The notes below the pieces were generated by a model, which worked only from the letters and a program-made list of their open reading frames with translations, was not told the DNA's origin and made no database searches. From Bacteroidales bacterium (lineage in GTDB: Bacteria > Bacteroidota > Bacteroidia > Bacteroidales > VadinHA17): DNA of 52,663 nucleotides. Made by a program: the position numbers and the translations under genes. Below, one piece after another: positions 16,574-24,261 of the stretch; the stretch's first letter is position 1, and the number at the start of each line of letters is the position of its first letter. Where the stretch lies: contig JALOMO010000003.1 of the NCBI GenBank assembly GCA_025455395.1, positions 1 to 52,663 of the forward strand, given 5' to 3'.

Positions 16574-18001
16574 TTAGACTTCTTTTAACAATCCGGGTTT
16601 GGTACGGTATGTATCGAGAACAAGCTCACCGAACAGCGTGTTTGCCCATGCAAACCATTTTCTTGTGAATTGAGTGGGATCATCCTTCATGAACGACTCA
16701 TGCATAAACCCCGTACCTGCATGAGTGCTCTGAAGCATCTTAAGTGATGCCACAACATCATAGTCATTATTTGCCGTAAGGGCTTTTACCGTGATGGCAA
16801 TAGGCCATATGCGGTTAATGCCGGTATGAGGACTCCCGACTCCGTGACCCATTATTCCCGAGAAGTAGTAGGGATTGCTCTTACTAAGAACAAAGTTCCT
16901 GGTCCTCAGGTAAAGGGGGTCACTGCGATCAATAGTCCCTAAATAAGGCATGGAAAGCAAGCTCGGAACATTGGCGTCATCCATAAAATTGTAATTGTGA
17001 TAGCCGTCGGTCTCATACGGAATGATCTCGCCATGTTGCGGATGCATCACCCTGGCATATTTTGCCAGTGCTGCATCAACCTCTTCTGCCAGCTTTAATG
17101 CATCACCGCTCAGGCTGGCATCTTTCAGAACAGTGTCTGCTATCTCTGCGATCTGCCTCAGTGATCTGACTGCAAAATAGTTTGAAGGAATAAGAAAAGG
17201 CCAGGTGGTGGCATCATCCGACGGTCTGAAGATGGAAACGATAAGTCCTACCGGCACAACAGGGTTTCCATATCCTGCTCCGGCCACAGTGTCTGTCTGC
17301 CATCCGGTAACCCTCTGGAATTTGTAGGGCCCCTGACCCTCCTTGCGCTGCTGCTCAATGAAGGTGCGAATAACAATCTTCATCGCCTCAACCCATGATG
17401 TGTCAAATACCGACGTGTCACCCGTTGCCTTCCAATATCCGTGTGCCAGCCTGACAGGGTAACAAAGAGAATCAACCTCCCATTTTCTTTCATGCAGCTC
17501 AGGCTTCATGTCAGTAAGGTCATTCATCCATTCGCTATGACCGGGGCCGTCATTGAAGGCATTAGCATAAGGATCAATGTGAATACACTTCACCTGCCTG
17601 TTGATCACACCGGCGATAAGATCCTTAAGCCTGGCGTCTGCTGCTGTCAGAGAAATATAGGGCCACACCTGTGCGGTTGAATCCCGAAGCCACATAGCAT
17701 GTATATCTCCTGTGATGACAAAGGTGTCGGGCTTGTTGTCTTTTTCAGAATAGTTAACAGTTGTGTCAAGAGTGTTGGGAAAACAGTTTTCGAACAGCCA
17801 TGCCAGCTCTGTTTCACCAAGGTATGATTTTACCTCCTTTATTGTCTCTTCAACTGCCCTGCTCTGAAATTTTCTCTGCTTTACCGGCGGCCTGTTTGAA
17901 ATCCATTTCTCCTGCTTAATCCCGGCAAAGGCGGGAAAACCTGCAGTGACAGCGGCCCCTGCCACAATGCTGTTTCTGATGAACCTGCGTCGTGATGCCA
18001 T
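16574..18001 (-). CDS. GH125 exo-alpha-mannosidase with Tat-type signal
   Basis: This 475-residue glycoside hydrolase of family GH125 (formerly DUF1237) is an inverting, metal-independent enzyme that removes alpha-1,6-linked mannose from non-reducing ends. The (alpha/alpha)6 barrel shows the characteristic GDIHAMWLRDSTAQVWPY, KVHIDPYANAF-like KCIHIDPYANAFND, and GIMGHGVGSPHTG. The N-terminus SRRRFIRNSIVAGAAVTAG resembles a twin-arginine signal, which would place it in the periplasm. Its start is 4 bases from the stop of the Ig-like lipoprotein gene, so the two are likely one transcript. ROK-2 follows. Confidence 0.9.
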   Translation of the reverse strand: MASRRRFIRNSIVAGAAVTAGFPAFAGIKQEKWISNRPPVKQRKFQSRAVEETIKEVKSYLGETELAWLFENCFPNTLDTTVNYSEKDNKPDTFVITGDIHAMWLRDSTAQVWPYISLTAADARLKDLIAGVINRQVKCIHIDPYANAFNDGPGHSEWMNDLTDMKPELHERKWEVDSLCYPVRLAHGYWKATGDTSVFDTSWVEAMKIVIRTFIEQQRKEGQGPYKFQRVTGWQTDTVAGAGYGNPVVPVGLIVSIFRPSDDATTWPFLIPSNYFAVRSLRQIAEIADTVLKDASLSGDALKLAEEVDAALAKYARVMHPQHGEIIPYETDGYHNYNFMDDANVPSLLSMPYLGTIDRSDPLYLRTRNFVLSKSNPYYFSGIMGHGVGSPHTGINRIWPIAITVKALTANNDYDVVASLKMLQSTHAGTGFMHESFMKDDPTQFTRKWFAWANTLFGELVLDTYRTKPGLLKEV

Positions 18002-18005
18002 ATTC

Positions 18006-19805
18006 TCATTTCTTTAAATCCGGCTTGTTCCTTAGAGAAACATCCTTGACAAACATTTTACCCAGATCCCAGTCCTGCTCAAGCTCCCAGTTAATCTTCA
18101 CTTCCAGCTCGCCACCGTAATAGGTTACGGGCTCAGGGCTCCTTCTGAGGTCGTAATCTCCCGTTGTCCAGGCGCCATTACCGTCGAGATCGTAAATAGC
18201 CTTAAGCCTGTAGCTTCCTTTGTCAAGCAACCCGAACTTGACTGTTCCGGGGCTTGTCACTGCCCTCTCACTGACGATCTTGTCTTTCTCAGCCACCAGC
18301 TGTATAATAACGGCTCCCTCATAACCTGTAAGATTTGCCGTAACACTTCCGTAGTCTTCTGCTGTGGCCACTGAAAATCTGTAGTTAACAGAGTCTGTTA
18401 CCAGGCCATAAATATCACTAAATGAGCCGTTGCGGCAAATCAGTGAGTAGCTGAATCCAGGTTTCAGCGGGGTAACCATCCGTATACGTCTTATGTCAGA
18501 GCTGTCTCTCTCAAACAAAGTACTTAGCCTGGTCTGTACAGAGTCAACGATCTCTGTCAGGGTGATTTTAGAGGTATCCGGTTCCCCGAGAGGGGTGCTG
18601 CAGATAAAGAGAGGCATTGTTCCCGGCCTAAGCCTGGAGGCAATGTTTGTGTTCAGGATGAGGGCTGGCTTTCTTCCGGTGCCTCCTCTTGGTACCGGGG
18701 GCTTTACAAATCTCATATTCACCGTATCTGTACGCTGAATAATTGTGCCTGTACTGTCAGTGAATGGAAAGGTTACATGTGCCTCAATGAGGTCAAGGTC
18801 ATAAACAGCAGGGTCGGTTATCCATACCATAAATGTGTCACGCCTGGCATTTGTCTGCATGAACCACGATTCTGCAGGAATTTCTTTCAAATTCAGGACG
18901 AACTGTGCTGAATCAGAGGGAAGGGCAAGGCCAAAACCCAGACTGGCAGAGCTCTTGCGCTCGGTGAATTTCAGATATTGTTTCTTCGACTCCGGAATAA
19001 AAGCATAAAGGCGGTGACGGCCAAAAGTAAAGATGTCTGGCTTTGTTGTCTCCGTTGCAGAGGCTGGTCTGTGTTTTATTGTATCGGGCATAACACCGAA
19101 GTTATCTTCAGAAGTGATCACCACGATCGAGTCACAATAAGCAAATGTCTCATCTGCAAGATCATATAGCCTGTTGCCATTGAGGTCCTTTACGGCATAC
19201 AGCCTGTAGCGCCCGGGTTTAATATTGCTTATCAGAAACCCTCCTGAGGGATCAGGCCTTGAGATATATGCCGGAAGAATCTTGCGGGGAGCTGTGTCAG
19301 ACATGTTTGAGTACATCATCACCATCATATCCTCCGCCGTCTCAAGATCAGAGGCGTTGAAAACGTTGCCTGTCAGTGACAGTGAATCAAGTACAGGCCC
19401 TGTTGAAAAGACATACTGGTAATTGTTGATCGGATTGTTTTCGTTATTGTCGCGGATAGCATCCTGAAAATAGAATGTATATGTCGTGCTGTCGGCCATT
19501 TCATCCTCCCAGCTTACAACAAGGCTCTTTCCCTTTAGCCTGACTTCAGGTTTATTCTTCATGGGCGGTGAAACCATGAACTTATCACTGATCTTGTCAA
19601 GTATTACGTACTCATCAAATGTCACGGTAAAGGACTTCGAACTGAACATAACAGATCCATTTTCAGGCACGCTTTTTATTATAACCGGCGGCTCCTCATC
19701 CTTTGGCCCGCCTGAAGGTGAACTGATCTTGGCACATGAGGCAATGAGCAGAATTGCCGGAAGCGCGACACCCCGGAGGGCTGTTATGTATCTCAGGTAA
19801 TCCAT
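18006..19805 (-). CDS. Ig-like (Big_5) lipoprotein, function unknown
   Basis: This 599-residue surface or periplasmic lipoprotein has a lipobox IASC with lipidated Cys24. After a linker (SSPSGGPKDEEPP) comes a Big_5-type Ig domain (about 38-135, PPVIIKSVPENGSV ... YQYVFSTG). Then follow beta-rich domains with a carboxypeptidase-regulatory-like segment (YRLYAVKDLNGNRLYDLADE), which recurs near the C-terminus (YRLKAIYDLDGNGAWTTGDY). Proteins of this architecture are widespread in Bacteroidota but have no clear function. It heads the long minus-strand gene series and lies 4 bases before GH125. It is divergent from lgt. Confidence 0.82.
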   Translation of the reverse strand: MDYLRYITALRGVALPAILLIASCAKISSPSGGPKDEEPPVIIKSVPENGSVMFSSKSFTVTFDEYVILDKISDKFMVSPPMKNKPEVRLKGKSLVVSWEDEMADSTTYTFYFQDAIRDNNENNPINNYQYVFSTGPVLDSLSLTGNVFNASDLETAEDMMVMMYSNMSDTAPRKILPAYISRPDPSGGFLISNIKPGRYRLYAVKDLNGNRLYDLADETFAYCDSIVVITSEDNFGVMPDTIKHRPASATETTKPDIFTFGRHRLYAFIPESKKQYLKFTERKSSASLGFGLALPSDSAQFVLNLKEIPAESWFMQTNARRDTFMVWITDPAVYDLDLIEAHVTFPFTDSTGTIIQRTDTVNMRFVKPPVPRGGTGRKPALILNTNIASRLRPGTMPLFICSTPLGEPDTSKITLTEIVDSVQTRLSTLFERDSSDIRRIRMVTPLKPGFSYSLICRNGSFSDIYGLVTDSVNYRFSVATAEDYGSVTANLTGYEGAVIIQLVAEKDKIVSERAVTSPGTVKFGLLDKGSYRLKAIYDLDGNGAWTTGDYDLRRSPEPVTYYGGELEVKINWELEQDWDLGKMFVKDVSLRNKPDLKK

Positions 19806-19811
19806 TGTTTA

Positions 19812-19819
19812 CAAACTTA
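19812..19819 (-). promoter_or_regulatory. candidate -7 box before the Ig-like lipoprotein gene
   Basis: TAAGTTTG on the minus strand fits TAnnTTTG but lies only 7 bases before the ATG at 19805, and no -33 TTTG is found at a normal distance. It would give a nearly leaderless transcript, so it may be chance. Confidence 0.3.
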
Positions 19820-19878
19820 CATCAAATTTTGTTATGTAAATTATTGCCGCCGTTACACTGCTCAGTTCCTTTTTTACT

Positions 19879-19886
19879 TAATTTTG
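19879..19886 (+). promoter_or_regulatory. candidate -7 box before lgt
   Basis: TAATTTTG fits TAnnTTTG and lies 20 bases before the lgt ATG. No TTTG is present at the usual -33 spacing. Strength is uncertain. Confidence 0.4.
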
Positions 19887-19905
19887 AGCCTCAAACAGAT
19901 ATCAG

Positions 19906-20709
19906 ATGACACTTCAGATCATTCCGTGGAATGTTGACCCCGAGATCTTCCGGATAGGCAGTTTTGCTGTAAGGTGGTACGGCCTCCTGTTTGCTTCAGG
20001 ATTTGTCTTCGGGTATTATATTTTGAAAAAAGTCTTTGCCAATGAAGGTGTTGGTGAGGCCACACTTGACAGGCTTACGGTATACGTTGCCATTGGTACA
20101 ATACTGGGAGCGAGACTGGGTCACTGTTTCTTCTATGAGCCTGCATACTATCTCGCAAATCCGGTAGAGATACTGAAGGTCTGGCATGGCGGACTGGCAA
20201 GCCATGGTGCAGCAATAGGCATACCTCTTGCCCTGTGGTATTTCGTCAGAAAAGAGCGAAAGCCTTATATGTGGGCAATTGATCGCGTGGTCATTGTTGT
20301 TGCCCTGGCCGGTGCGCTCATACGTCTTGGCAACCTGATGAATTCGGAAATATATGGTGTTGAAACCACACTGCCCTGGGGATTTGTTTTCCTCCGCAAC
20401 GGCGAGAACGCACCGAAGCACCCGACACAGATATACGAGGCACTGGCTTACCTGGCAACATTCGTGATTCTCCTTAAGATCTACTGGAACAAGAAAGGAA
20501 AACAACGCTCCGGACTGTTGTTCGGCCTGTTCCTGATATTCGTGTTCACATTCCGGTTCTTTGTAGAGTATGTCAAGGAAGACCAGGTGGCGTTTGAGTC
20601 GGCTATGAAGCTTAATATGGGCCAGTTACTTAGTATCCCGTTAGTTGTCATCGGGATAGTTATTCTTCTCTGGTCACTCCGGAAACCGGTACCGGTTGCA
20701 AAAAAATGA
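19906..20709 (+). CDS. lgt: prolipoprotein diacylglyceryl transferase
   Basis: Lgt moves a diacylglyceryl group from phosphatidylglycerol to the lipobox cysteine of prolipoproteins, in the inner membrane. The protein is 267 residues with about seven membrane helices. Key motifs are GARLGHCFFYEP, HGGLASHGAAIG with the catalytic His region, and RLGNLMNSEIYG, the Lgt signature. The C-terminal helix carries RFFVEYVKEDQ. It is divergent from the Ig-like lipoprotein gene and ends 7 bases before the converging TetR gene. Confidence 0.95.
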   Translation: MTLQIIPWNVDPEIFRIGSFAVRWYGLLFASGFVFGYYILKKVFANEGVGEATLDRLTVYVAIGTILGARLGHCFFYEPAYYLANPVEILKVWHGGLASHGAAIGIPLALWYFVRKERKPYMWAIDRVVIVVALAGALIRLGNLMNSEIYGVETTLPWGFVFLRNGENAPKHPTQIYEALAYLATFVILLKIYWNKKGKQRSGLLFGLFLIFVFTFRFFVEYVKEDQVAFESAMKLNMGQLLSIPLVVIGIVILLWSLRKPVPVAKK

Positions 20710-20716
20710 AAGAGGG

Positions 20717-21301
20717 CTACGGCCTCTTGTTGATTCCATCAAAAATAAGACTCAGGATTGCATTAAGGCGACTGTTAATATCTATCTCTCGTTTGCGCCA
20801 AAACAAGGGAACCTCCATACCCTTAAGCATTGTCTGTATCGCCATTGCTGTGTACTCACTGTCCCTTACCTCGAAGATGCCCCTCCGGTTTCCAATAAAG
20901 ACGAGAAGACGCAGAATAGCAAGCTCCTCACGGTCATACCTCGATCTTATCTTTTCAATAAACTCATAATGATCAAGGTTCTTGTCAAATACTGCATTAT
21001 AATAGTTTGAGAGCTTCTCAAAAGCTCTCATCCTCACAAATATGTAATTGCGAAGCTTGTCAGGGGGCGAATCAACCTCCTTCATGGCTGCTCTCAGCTG
21101 GGTCCGGAGCTGGTTCGCCTCATAAAGCACCACAGCCTCAAAAATCTCCTCTTTGCTCCCAAAATAATAATAGATCGAGCTCTTACCCTTCTTCAGGGCC
21201 CGTGATATCTCGTCCATGGTGGTCTTTTTGAAACCATAATGGCTGAATATTTTGCTGGCCGTGAGGATAATCTTTAGCCTGTATTCTTCCTTGTTGATCA
21301 T
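20717..21301 (-). CDS. TetR family transcriptional regulator
   Basis: This 194-residue regulator has an N-terminal TetR helix-turn-helix (about 8-55: AS(K)IFSHYGFKKTTMDEISRALKKGKSSIYYYFGSKEEIF, shown in part) and a divergent all-helical ligand domain. It overlaps no gene and converges with lgt. The upstream gap to mtnA is 166 bases and may hold sites for both genes; a GACC(5)GGTC element lies at 21347-21359. Its own -7 box TATCTTTG is at 21325-21318. The ligand and targets are unknown. Confidence 0.87.
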   Translation of the reverse strand: MINKEEYRLKIILTASKIFSHYGFKKTTMDEISRALKKGKSSIYYYFGSKEEIFEAVVLYEANQLRTQLRAAMKEVDSPPDKLRNYIFVRMRAFEKLSNYYNAVFDKNLDHYEFIEKIRSRYDREELAILRLLVFIGNRRGIFEVRDSEYTAMAIQTMLKGMEVPLFWRKREIDINSRLNAILSLIFDGINKRP

Positions 21302-21317
21302 CTAATCTATCCTTATA

Positions 21318-21325
21318 CAAAGATA
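21318..21325 (-). promoter_or_regulatory. candidate -7 box of the TetR gene
   Basis: TATCTTTG on the minus strand matches TAnnTTTG, 17 bases before the ATG at 21301. No perfect -33 box is seen. Confidence 0.4.
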
Positions 21326-21429
21326 ATCAATTATATCGAATTACATAGACCAATCGGGTCGGAAATTCGAAAAACCATTTGACGGAAACATGGGAAGGAA
21401 GTTGATATAATTATAAGGTTAATTATTTA

Positions 21430-21437
21430 TAATTTTG
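21430..21437 (+). promoter_or_regulatory. candidate -7 box before mtnA
   Basis: TAATTTTG matches TAnnTTTG, 31 bases before the chosen mtnA ATG at 21468. The nearest TTG upstream (21402-21404) is 25 bases away, longer than usual. Confidence 0.42.
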
Positions 21438-21467
21438 TGAATCTATTTTAGATGAGAGCTATTCTTG

Positions 21468-22598
21468 ATGAATATTGGGGAAAAGGTGTATAGAAGCATC
21501 TGGCAGGACGAGAGTGATCAGACGACAATAAACGTTATTGATCAGAGAAGACTACCCTTCTCATATGAAGTATTACAACTCCGGAGCGTGAATGATGTAT
21601 GCACGGCCATATCAGACATGGCTGTCCGCGGTGCCCCGCTTATAGGTGCTGCTGCTGCATGGGGAATCTGGTTCTCATTTCTTGAACACAGAGCGGAGAA
21701 CAACATAAAAGAGGCAATACTTTTTGATGCAGACAGACTGAAGGCAACACGTCCTACTGCGGTTAACCTTTCATGGGCAGTAGACCGGATGACAGAGGTC
21801 TGTGAAAAAAACCCTGAGAGTGAGGCACTGCGTACAGCCGCAGCTCGTATATGTGATGAAGAGGCATGGCGAAGCAAAAAGATAGGTGAATATGGCCTTG
21901 AGCTGTTAAGAGATATAAGCTACAGGAAGGGAGGCGGCACCGTTAACATTCTGACGCATTGCAATGCCGGCTGGCTGGCATGTGTCGATTATGGCACCGC
22001 CCTTGCCCCTGTCTATCTCGCTCATGATAAGGGCATCAGGGTTCACGTCTGGGTTGACGAGACCCGTCCAAGGAACCAGGGTGCAAGGCTGACTGCATGG
22101 GAGCTCTCAAACCATGGCGTGCCATTTACGCTGGTGGCTGACAATGCCGGCGGACACCTGATGCAGAACGGATTGGTTGATATTGTCATCGTCGGTTGCG
22201 ACAGGGCAACGACGTCAGGAGACGTGGCGAATAAGATTGGTACATACCTCAAGGCGCTGGCGGCGCATGACAATGGTATACCATTTTATTCGGCCTTCCC
22301 GGTATCAACATTTGACATGACCATTGACAGCCCGGAGCAAATAATGATTGAAGAACGCGACGGCGACGAAATTAAAAAAATTGACGGTATTCCTGAAAAT
22401 GTTTTGAATATTCCAGTAGAGACGTTGCATGCAACGTCTCTACATGCGGACATACAATCGTTTTACATATGCCAGCCCGGCATCTCTGTTTCAAACTACG
22501 GTTTTGACGTGACGCCCGCACGTCTTGTAACCGGGATCATAACTGATCGCGGTATCTGCCGGGCAGATAAGGATTCAATTTTAAAATTATTATCATAA
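21468..22598 (+). CDS. mtnA: S-methyl-5-thioribose-1-phosphate isomerase (or related aldose-1-P isomerase)
   Basis: It interconverts methylthioribose-1-phosphate and methylthioribulose-1-phosphate in salvage of methylthioadenosine. I chose the ATG at 21468 (376 residues); the preceding TTG adds one Met only. Active-site motifs are MAVRGAPLIGAAAAWG, ILTHCNAGWLAC (catalytic Cys) and GCDRATTSGDVANKIGTY (catalytic Asp), followed by FDVTPARLVTGIITDRG. Between IPEN and QSFYIC the protein carries an in-frame segment encoded by a perfect 28-base palindrome (22416-22443), lengthening a loop near the C-terminus. It is followed 4 bases later by a class II aldolase, a pairing also used to dispose of 5-deoxyribose. 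Confidence 0.9.
   Translation: MNIGEKVYRSIWQDESDQTTINVIDQRRLPFSYEVLQLRSVNDVCTAISDMAVRGAPLIGAAAAWGIWFSFLEHRAENNIKEAILFDADRLKATRPTAVNLSWAVDRMTEVCEKNPESEALRTAAARICDEEAWRSKKIGEYGLELLRDISYRKGGGTVNILTHCNAGWLACVDYGTALAPVYLAHDKGIRVHVWVDETRPRNQGARLTAWELSNHGVPFTLVADNAGGHLMQNGLVDIVIVGCDRATTSGDVANKIGTYLKALAAHDNGIPFYSAFPVSTFDMTIDSPEQIMIEERDGDEIKKIDGIPENVLNIPVETLHATSLHADIQSFYICQPGISVSNYGFDVTPARLVTGIITDRGICRADKDSILKLLS
22416..22443. repeat. 28-bp perfect palindrome inside mtnA
   Basis: The left half (GTAGAGACGTTGCA, 22416-22429) is the exact reverse complement of the right half (22430-22443). It is translated in frame as VETLHATSLH-type residues, without a stop. It resembles short dispersed palindromic repeats that I recall from Bacteroidota and cyanobacteria genomes, normally found between genes. 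Confidence 0.75.
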
Positions 22599-22602
22599 TT
22601 AT

Positions 22603-23199
22603 ATGGAAGGCATTGTCAAGTTTAACTGCTACTGGAGCCAGTCTGGCCCTGTGATCACAGACGACCAGTATGAAGTTATCAATCACTGGAGAGATATACT
22701 TTTTAACCTTGATCTGGTAGGGGCTTTCGAAAACGGAGTGGGATTCGGCAATATCAGCATACGCATCGGAAGCTCACAGCAATTTGTCATTACCGGTTCA
22801 TCAACGGGAGACATTCCCGAGCTCGAACCAGGACACTATGTCAAGGTGTCATCATACAACATTGAAGACAATGCTGTCATGTGCAGCGGCCCGCTGAAAG
22901 CCTCATCCGAATCACTCACCCATGCTGCCATATATATGGCAGACCCCGGAACAAATGCTGTAATACATGTGCACTCCGTGAGGCTGTGGGAGGAGCTTAT
23001 GAATAAAGTTCCAACAACTGATCCGGCAGTTGAATACGGAACACCGGCCATGGCACGCGAGATGATACGCATCTTCAGCGAGCCGGAAGTGTTTGAGAAA
23101 CGTATTATCGTCATGGCCGGAGACAGGGGCGGACTCATCACCTTCGGCAATGACCTCGATGAAGCGGGAGGTGTTCTGTTTGATTACATAAACAGATAA
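22603..23199 (+). CDS. class II aldolase/adducin family protein
   Basis: This 198-residue cytosolic metal-dependent enzyme has the class II aldolase fold. The zinc motif HVHS (AVIHVHSVRLWEE) and FGNISIRIG, GSSTGDIPELEPGHYVKV and GDRGGLITFGNDLDEA are family features. It starts 4 bases after mtnA, so the pair is one operon. It may be the methylthioribulose-1-phosphate dehydratase MtnB, or an aldolase that splits methylthioribulose-1-P or 5-deoxyribulose-1-P to DHAP and an aldehyde (DHAP shunt). No other mtn genes are in the window, which leans toward the aldolase, but the sequence does not decide. Confidence 0.82.
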   Translation: MEGIVKFNCYWSQSGPVITDDQYEVINHWRDILFNLDLVGAFENGVGFGNISIRIGSSQQFVITGSSTGDIPELEPGHYVKVSSYNIEDNAVMCSGPLKASSESLTHAAIYMADPGTNAVIHVHSVRLWEELMNKVPTTDPAVEYGTPAMAREMIRIFSEPEVFEKRIIVMAGDRGGLITFGNDLDEAGGVLFDYINR

Positions 23200-23205
23200 A
23201 TAGGG

Positions 23206-23226
23206 CGACGCCCAGGTTGGGCGTCG
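23206..23226 (+). terminator. GC-rich hairpin after the mtnA/aldolase operon
   Basis: CGACGCCCA (23206-23214) pairs perfectly with TGGGCGTCG (23218-23226) around the loop GGT, 6 bases after the aldolase stop. No long T-tract follows (TTACTATTTG), so it may be a weak terminator, a transcript-end stabiliser, or another dispersed palindromic repeat like the one inside mtnA. Confidence 0.5.
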
Positions 23227-23232
23227 TTACTA

Positions 23233-23264
23233 TTTGCAGATTTTGCAATTGTATATTATATTTG
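23233..23264 (+). promoter_or_regulatory. tRNA promoter (consensus Bacteroidota -33/-7)
   Basis: -33 TTTG at 23233-23236 and -7 TATATTTG at 23257-23264 are separated by 20 bases and match the consensus exactly. The mature tRNA begins 14 bases after the -7 box. Confidence 0.78.
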
Positions 23265-23278
23265 CACCCTGTTTATCC

Positions 23279-23353
23279 GGGCCCATAGCTCAGCTGGTTA
23301 GCAGCACCTGACTCATAATCAGGGGGTCGCTGGTTCGAGCCCAGCTGGGCCCA
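23279..23353 (+). tRNA. tRNA with CAT anticodon (elongator Met or lysidine-type Ile2)
   Basis: The acceptor stem GGGCCCA/TGGGCCC is perfect, and the anticodon stem CCTGA/TCAGG closes the loop CTCATAA with anticodon CAT (23314-23316). The T-stem GCTGG/CCAGC encloses TTCGAGC. The discriminator is A23353, and no CCA is encoded. The T-arm (GGTCGCTGG) resembles tRNA-Ile2 that reads AUA after lysidine modification, but elongator Met cannot be ruled out. The D-arm has GCTC against GCAGC, one base more than the usual GAGC, so the fourth pair needs a bulged C. The gene has its own promoter and a strong terminator. Confidence 0.9.
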
Positions 23354-23357
23354 CATG

Positions 23358-23403
23358 AAAAAGAGCGAGAGTGAGAGCGAGAGCGAACACTCTCGTTCTT
23401 TTT
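23358..23403 (+). terminator. rho-independent terminator after the tRNA
   Basis: A 16-pair stem with one G-T wobble joins 23358-23373 (AAAAAGAGCGAGAGTG) to 23388-23403 (CACTCTCGTTCTTTTT), with a 14-base GA-rich loop. It ends in five Ts. It starts 4 bases after the tRNA. Confidence 0.8.
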
Positions 23404-23472
23404 CCTCAAGACTCGCATTCACTCTCACACTTCTTCCCTGTTCCGGAAGATTATATTATCCCTGCTTTTTAC

Positions 23473-23480
23473 TATATTTG
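23473..23480 (+). promoter_or_regulatory. candidate -7 box before the small lipoprotein gene
   Basis: TATATTTG matches TAnnTTTG, about 106 bases before the ATG at 23587. The intervening leader shows no coding sequence. An AGGAGG-like stretch (CAGGAGGGAAA, near 23558-23568) is upstream of the start but too far for a standard ribosome site. Confidence 0.4.
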
Positions 23481-23586
23481 TTATGAGCAGACAGGGAACC
23501 GCAATTCAGAAACCATCGCCTGGTTTAGGGGAACCACCAAGTGTCGTTTTTAAACCAGGAGGGAAATACAATTATAAACAGATATT

Positions 23587-24168
23587 ATGAAGAATTTCCT
23601 GATCATTTCATTATTGCTTTTTGCATTATGCTGCGACTCATGCAAGAAGGATGACAAACAACAAACCCAAACCGTAAACCTGCAGACAGATGGTTATACC
23701 GACGCGGCTTCTGTAGGATTTCAGAGCGGATTTTTGGCCGGCGAGGAGGGAGCAGTAACCCTGGGGCCTGTCAATAACACATTCCAGGTGACCTATGTCA
23801 GGTTCCTGTTCGGTGGCGGAGGCACTACAGTGAACAGGGATATCAAACTTAAAATATATAAAGACATAGGCGCGGCAACCCCTGGAACCCTGTTGTTCAC
23901 ATCTACCTACAGAATGGCTTCCTCAAACACTGTGATGCAGGAGATCGACCTGAGAGATGAAAACATTGTGCTGGCCCAGGGTGGCAGTATCCGTGTTTCC
24001 ATAGAAATGACAGCAACCGGTTATCCTTGCATTGCACGTGACGGTGACGGAACAATTTCCGAAACCCGAAACTGGGTAAAAGAGACAAACGGAACCTGGT
24101 CAACAAGTAAAAGCTTCGGGGTAACCGGAGACTGGATCATCAGGGCTACCGTAGAAGAAGACATTTAA
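23587..24168 (+). CDS. small beta-rich lipoprotein, function unknown
   Basis: This 193-residue protein has an N-terminal hydrophobic signal and a Cys followed by KKDD (Cys19), typical of Bacteroidota lipoproteins even though the -3 to -1 residues are not ideal. The mature part is a single beta-sandwich-like domain (TYVRFLFGGGG, DIKLKIYKDIG, SIRVSIEMTATG, WIIRATVEED). No catalytic motif is seen and I do not recognise the family. It stands alone between a tRNA terminator and the diacylglycerol-kinase-like gene. Confidence 0.78.
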   Translation: MKNFLIISLLLFALCCDSCKKDDKQQTQTVNLQTDGYTDAASVGFQSGFLAGEEGAVTLGPVNNTFQVTYVRFLFGGGGTTVNRDIKLKIYKDIGAATPGTLLFTSTYRMASSNTVMQEIDLRDENIVLAQGGSIRVSIEMTATGYPCIARDGDGTISETRNWVKETNGTWSTSKSFGVTGDWIIRATVEEDI

Positions 24169-24261
24169 ACAAAAACCAGATCGCCCCTCCGGGAGAAAAA
24201 CCGGTGCCCATGACCCTCTGTCGCCGGATTTGATTGACCGTAGCTTAATTTCAACAGTACT

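Noticed and set aside
19996..20505. 169-codon minus-strand frame over lgt
   Set aside because: It lies fully inside a clear Lgt coding sequence, shows no family motif and no promoter.
22416..22443. Transcription terminator inside mtnA
   Set aside because: It is a loopless palindrome inside a continuous reading frame, with no T-tract after it and conserved MtnA sequence continuing downstream.
23371..23553. 60-codon frame after the tRNA
   Set aside because: It starts in the GA-rich terminator hairpin and shows no protein-like features or start signals.
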